From an uncultured Ruminococcus sp. (GTDB taxonomy: Bacteria; Bacillota; Clostridia; Oscillospirales; Ruminococcaceae), in NCBI GenBank assembly GCA_949291345.1, contig CASEVP010000022.1, positions 1 to 37,721 of the forward strand: 37,721 bases of DNA, read 5' to 3'. The position numbers and the translations under genes are program-made. Each line of letters opens with the position of its first letter. The first letter of the stretch is position 1. This document shows, one piece after another, positions 34,801 through 37,721 of this stretch. Below the pieces are notes generated by a model, which was given only the letters and a program-made list of their open reading frames with translations, was not told the origin of the DNA and ran no database searches.

Positions 34801-34978
34801 TGTAAAGCAAGAGAAAAATACAGCTTACGGAAGGAGGCGAATGGAAAGAATATCCTAATATGAGAGAAAAATCAAATGCGGTTGGAAAGATCAAGCAGAG
34901 GAGATTTTGCGGATTGGTATATTATACAATTCCATAAATCCCGATTCAGCAAGTTTACACAAAAACTTTAAATATCTA
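34801..34978. other. Spacer between small RNA and cohesin gene
   Basis: No convincing gene. A good ribosome-binding site (GGAAGGAGG) before the ATG at 34841 leads to only five codons; a second ATG at 34860 gives 25 codons without its own ribosome-binding site. Confidence 0.4.
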
Positions 34979-35007
34979 TTGACTTTTCTGTGGGGATATT
35001 CTATAAT
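34979..35007 (+). promoter_or_regulatory. Promoter of the cohesin-dockerin gene
   Basis: TTGACT (34979-34984), a 17-nt spacer and TATAAT (35002-35007) form a strong promoter. Transcription should start near 35014, with a leader of about 110 nt. Confidence 0.82.
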
Positions 35008-35124
35008 AAAAGTAATTGGAACAGTATCGATCCATTTAGGGAAAGATATGGGATTTCGACTATTTCTGTAATGGTATTGCACACGAAGAACGTGAAGCAA
35101 TAAAAGCAAAAAGGAGGATAACGA

Positions 35125-36084
35125 ATGAAAGCAAAAAGAACAATTGCAGGCGTACTGGCAATGGCTATGGTAGTGTCTGCCGTAGGTATCGCACAAGTCA
35201 GCGCAGCAGGATCAGCAGTGACGCTAAAGGCTGCAGAAGTGACTGCTGAGGCAGGCGGAGAGTTTGCAGTGGATATTTCCTTGACAGATATCCCAAGCAG
35301 TAAGGTGAACGTATTAGATTTTGCGGTGAAGTTTGATAGCAGCGTTTTAACTGTGGATCAAGTAACCGTAGGTCCGTCTGCATCCGTCGATGACAGCGCA
35401 GATTCTACCGCTGCAGAGTTGCCGCTCTTTAATTCTGAGATTCAAGACGGTGCAGTCAATGTCAATTGGTCAACCGGAGCGGGAAGCAACTGCACGATTA
35501 GCACAGAAGGCGTCATTTTGACGATTAGCGGTGTGGTAAAGGATGGTGTGGCTGACGGTACGGTAACACCGATTACATTTGCTGGAATTGACCGTCCGCT
35601 GTATGAAGGTTCTACAGAGATGAACACAGAGATTTGCATCGGTATGGTTGATGGTACAAATTACGAGGTTTATGATGTGAATACAGTGGCAGGATCTGTG
35701 ACCATTGGTTCTAAAGCAACCACGACTGAAGCACCGGTTACTACGACAACAACGGAAGCTCCAGATACAACGACAGAGCCAAAGGATACAACCACCAAGG
35801 CATCAGAAACCACTACACAGGGTCCTGCAACAACAACATCTTCAGGAACCACACAGGATGGTGGAGATGTAGCAGCTGCACTGTATGGCGATGCAAACTG
35901 TGACGGTCGTGTAGATATTACAGATGCAGTACATATTAACAAGGCATTGGCTGGTGCGGTAAATCTGAACAATCAGGGCTATGCAAACAGTGATGTGGAT
36001 TTGGATGGTGCATTGTCAGCGAACGACGCATCAGGTGTTCTGCGATTCCTGGTAAGTCTGGTTGATTCGTTGCCGCTTAAATAA
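35125..36084 (+). CDS. Cellulosome adaptor scaffoldin with cohesin and dockerin (ScaC-like)
   Basis: This 319-residue secreted protein has a signal peptide (1 to about 28, ending QVSAAG) and a cohesin domain (about 30-195: AVTLKAAEVTAEAGGEFAVD, then VLDFAVKFDSSVLTVDQVTV). A Thr-rich linker follows (about 196-250, repeats of TTTTEAP type), then a dockerin (253-319). The dockerin has two calcium-loop segments, GDANCDGRVDITDAVHINKA and SDVDLDGALSANDASGVLR. One cohesin plus one dockerin is the layout of ScaC adaptors in Ruminococcus, which plug into a larger scaffoldin and switch cohesin specificity. AAAGGAGG lies before the ATG. Its binding partners cannot be read from sequence. Confidence 0.85.
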   Translation: MKAKRTIAGVLAMAMVVSAVGIAQVSAAGSAVTLKAAEVTAEAGGEFAVDISLTDIPSSKVNVLDFAVKFDSSVLTVDQVTVGPSASVDDSADSTAAELPLFNSEIQDGAVNVNWSTGAGSNCTISTEGVILTISGVVKDGVADGTVTPITFAGIDRPLYEGSTEMNTEICIGMVDGTNYEVYDVNTVAGSVTIGSKATTTEAPVTTTTTEAPDTTTEPKDTTTKASETTTQGPATTTSSGTTQDGGDVAAALYGDANCDGRVDITDAVHINKALAGAVNLNNQGYANSDVDLDGALSANDASGVLRFLVSLVDSLPLK

Positions 36085-36120
36085 GTTATCCATTTTTCGG
36101 ATAATATAAATTTTGTATAT

Positions 36121-36156
36121 TTAGAGGAGCATTCCAAGGGGGAATGCCACCTCTAA
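36121..36156 (+). terminator. Hairpin after the cohesin-dockerin gene
   Basis: TTAGAGG (36121-36127) plus GCATTCC (36129-36135) pair with GGAATGC (36141-36147) plus CCTCTAA (36150-36156). The tail TTATAG is a weak U-tract, so partial read-through into the next gene is likely. Confidence 0.6.
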
Positions 36157-36182
36157 TTATAGGCAATATTTCATTTATGTGT

Positions 36183-36201
36183 TTGCCAAGCACATTGGCA
36201 A
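36183..36201 (+). other. Small hairpin before the scaffoldin-like gene
   Basis: TTGCCAA (36183-36189) pairs with TTGGCAA (36195-36201) around a 5-nt loop, directly before the ribosome-binding purine tract of the next gene. It may stabilise the message or affect initiation. Confidence 0.45.
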
Positions 36202-36218
36202 GGAAAGGAAAGGAAAAC

Positions 36219-37721
36219 ATGAAGAAACGAACAAAGAAGGTTCTCTCCTTCGGCGTTGCAGCCTTGATGGCAGTGACCACATTGCCGTCCAGCGTATTTT
36301 CTGTTATGGCAGCTGTTGATCCGTCACAGACTGCAAACGGCGGTACACCGTATGATTTCGTCCTCCAAGAGGCGGGTACAGGGTTGCAGGAAATTACAGT
36401 CAGCAAGGAAGAAATTGCGAGCGGTGATGTAAAGAAGAGTTTGAATCTTTACATTGATTCGGAAGAATGGACCGATGAAAACTTTATCAAGTCTGTTGTT
36501 CTGAACTGGGTTACAACCAAGGATGCAAGCTTTGCGGACGGCGGTACGATTGAAGACAGTATCTACTATGAGAATGTCTTTAATGCGGAAAGCAAAGGTG
36601 CAAAGCATGATGTCGCACTTCCAAATGGTGAAACTGTCAGCACACAGTATGATGATGTATTTTGTTTGGCACCCGTTTTGATGCGTGGAGAAGGCAGAAA
36701 CTATTATACTGATTCCAAGAGCAGCGGTACAGTCAGAGAGATTGCTTGCGACTGTATTTTCGGTTCAAACTTGGTTTATGTAGGAACAGATAAAGTTCAA
36801 TTTACATACCAGTATTATGCAAATTTGGATGACTATAATGCAGACTCCGATCTGAGTAAGCCAGCCACACACAAGACAACAAAAACACAAGTATGCGACG
36901 TAATGTACAAGGAAGATGGTACACCGTATATCACCTTCAGCTATATCAACCAGGGTCAAAATGTAGCAGAAAACTACAAAGAAATGACTGTGGAACAGGA
37001 ACTGCCGTGTTTTAGCAATACACGTACAGTAACAGATAATGAAGGAAATATTTGTGTACCGGATACCAACAATTATTATTGCTGGAACTATATCAGCAAT
37101 GAAAGATCCAGCTTCCTGTGTGGAGATTCAATGGCAACAAAGTTCACATCCTTTGATGTTGTTATCCCGCAGGGAACAGAAGAAGGCGTGTATTATGTAC
37201 AGATCTGCAGCCGTGACCTAGAAAAGAATCTAGTTCCGCTGCCGGGCGCTTCTGAATTTAACAGAATAAAGCAGGAACAGGATGAATACCGTGCAGAAGG
37301 TAAGCGCATTGAGGATATGAGCACCATGATCAACGGCAACCTGCTTTCTGAAGCGTATTCACTGCCGCAGGATCCGAGCAGAGCAGTGGTTAAGATTGTC
37401 GTAGGTGATGCACCTGATACAACACAGCCTGCTGCTACTACCACATCTGAGCAGACAACTGCTTCAACAACAACTACAAGTCAAACATCAACACAGCCGG
37501 ATTCGGATGCAATTGAATGGAAGATTGACGATGTATATGTTGATGCAAGTTCTGAAGTGTCTGTAGATGTATTGTTGAAAAATGGTATTGCATCTCAGGG
37601 TGTATTAGGTACACTGTATATCCCAGAAGCAACCAAGAAGATTCTGGTTATGATCGATGAGAGCCTGGCAATCAGCGTAGGCGATGCATATCCGGATCTG
37701 TCAAAGACACAGTGCAATGCA
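36219..37721 (+). CDS. Large secreted scaffoldin-like protein, cut by the window end
   Basis: The frame is open for 501 codons to the last base, so the gene continues outside. It starts with a signal peptide (MKKRTKKVLSFGVAALMAVT, cleavage near SVMAAVD). An N-terminal region of about 370 residues follows that I do not recognise; it is rich in Tyr, Asp and Thr, with paired cysteines. Next comes a Thr/Ser-rich linker (about 399-427), and from about 430 a new domain begins (IEWKIDDVYVDASSEVSVDV, then GVLGTLYIPEATKKILVMID) whose opening resembles a cohesin or X-type module. Position after a ScaC-like gene suggests a scaffoldin or cell-surface attachment protein. AAAGGAAAGGA lies before the ATG. 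Confidence 0.65.
   Translation, partial: MKKRTKKVLSFGVAALMAVTTLPSSVFSVMAAVDPSQTANGGTPYDFVLQEAGTGLQEITVSKEEIASGDVKKSLNLYIDSEEWTDENFIKSVVLNWVTTKDASFADGGTIEDSIYYENVFNAESKGAKHDVALPNGETVSTQYDDVFCLAPVLMRGEGRNYYTDSKSSGTVREIACDCIFGSNLVYVGTDKVQFTYQYYANLDDYNADSDLSKPATHKTTKTQVCDVMYKEDGTPYITFSYINQGQNVAENYKEMTVEQELPCFSNTRTVTDNEGNICVPDTNNYYCWNYISNERSSFLCGDSMATKFTSFDVVIPQGTEEGVYYVQICSRDLEKNLVPLPGASEFNRIKQEQDEYRAEGKRIEDMSTMINGNLLSEAYSLPQDPSRAVVKIVVGDAPDTTQPAATTTSEQTTASTTTTSQTSTQPDSDAIEWKIDDVYVDASSEVSVDVLLKNGIASQGVLGTLYIPEATKKILVMIDESLAISVGDAYPDLSKTQCNA

Noticed and set aside
34841..34937. Two tiny frames (5 and 25 codons) after GGAAGGAGG
   Set aside because: The well-placed start gives only five codons and the longer one lacks a ribosome-binding site; a leader peptide is possible but unsupported.

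Overview
The window looks like chromosomal DNA from a low-to-mid GC, Gram-positive, cellulose-using Ruminococcus-type Firmicute (Oscillospiraceae), close in style to R. champanellensis or R. flavefaciens. The evidence is the Clostridia-type ribosomal gene order, a zinc-ribbon S14, a Cys-poor S4, a cellobiose phosphorylase (GH94), and a secreted cohesin-plus-dockerin protein followed by a second large secreted protein with a Thr-rich linker. The species assignment is an inference.

Layout. (1) 1-5410, plus strand: an AIM24-family gene with its own promoter and tandem terminators; a three-gene operon of a C-terminally anchored surface protein, a sortase and a membrane protein; then a SLOG-family protein and a PfkB-family sugar kinase. 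(2) 5643-12903, minus strand: a compact nine-gene phage-derived cassette with small and large terminase, portal, HK97-type major capsid protein, capsid protease and four connector or tail-like genes. No integrase, repressor, replication, tape-measure or lysis gene is visible. (3) 13170-15111, plus strand: a PadR regulator with two envelope proteins of the HAAS/DUF1700 and DUF4097 types. (4) 15206-18019: GH94 cellobiose phosphorylase with a strong promoter and a leader of about 240 nt. (5) 18111-34512: the S10-spc-alpha supercluster, rpsJ to rplQ, 31 genes including the very short rpmD (L30) and rpmJ (L36), and secY, adk, map, a KOW-domain gene, infA and rpoA. (6) 34513-37721: an AT-rich spacer with a candidate small RNA, then a ScaC-like cohesin-dockerin adaptor and the start of a large scaffoldin-like protein cut by the window end.

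The best leads for new biology are the tail-poor capsid/packaging cassette, the sortase operon with a non-LPXTG sorting signal, the S10-operon leader with mutually exclusive structures around an intrinsic terminator, and structured RNA spacers inside the ribosomal cluster, above all upstream of rpmJ. Several vegetative promoters share one architecture, TTGnAA - 17 nt - TGnTATAAT, seen before the AIM24, GH94 and rpsJ genes.
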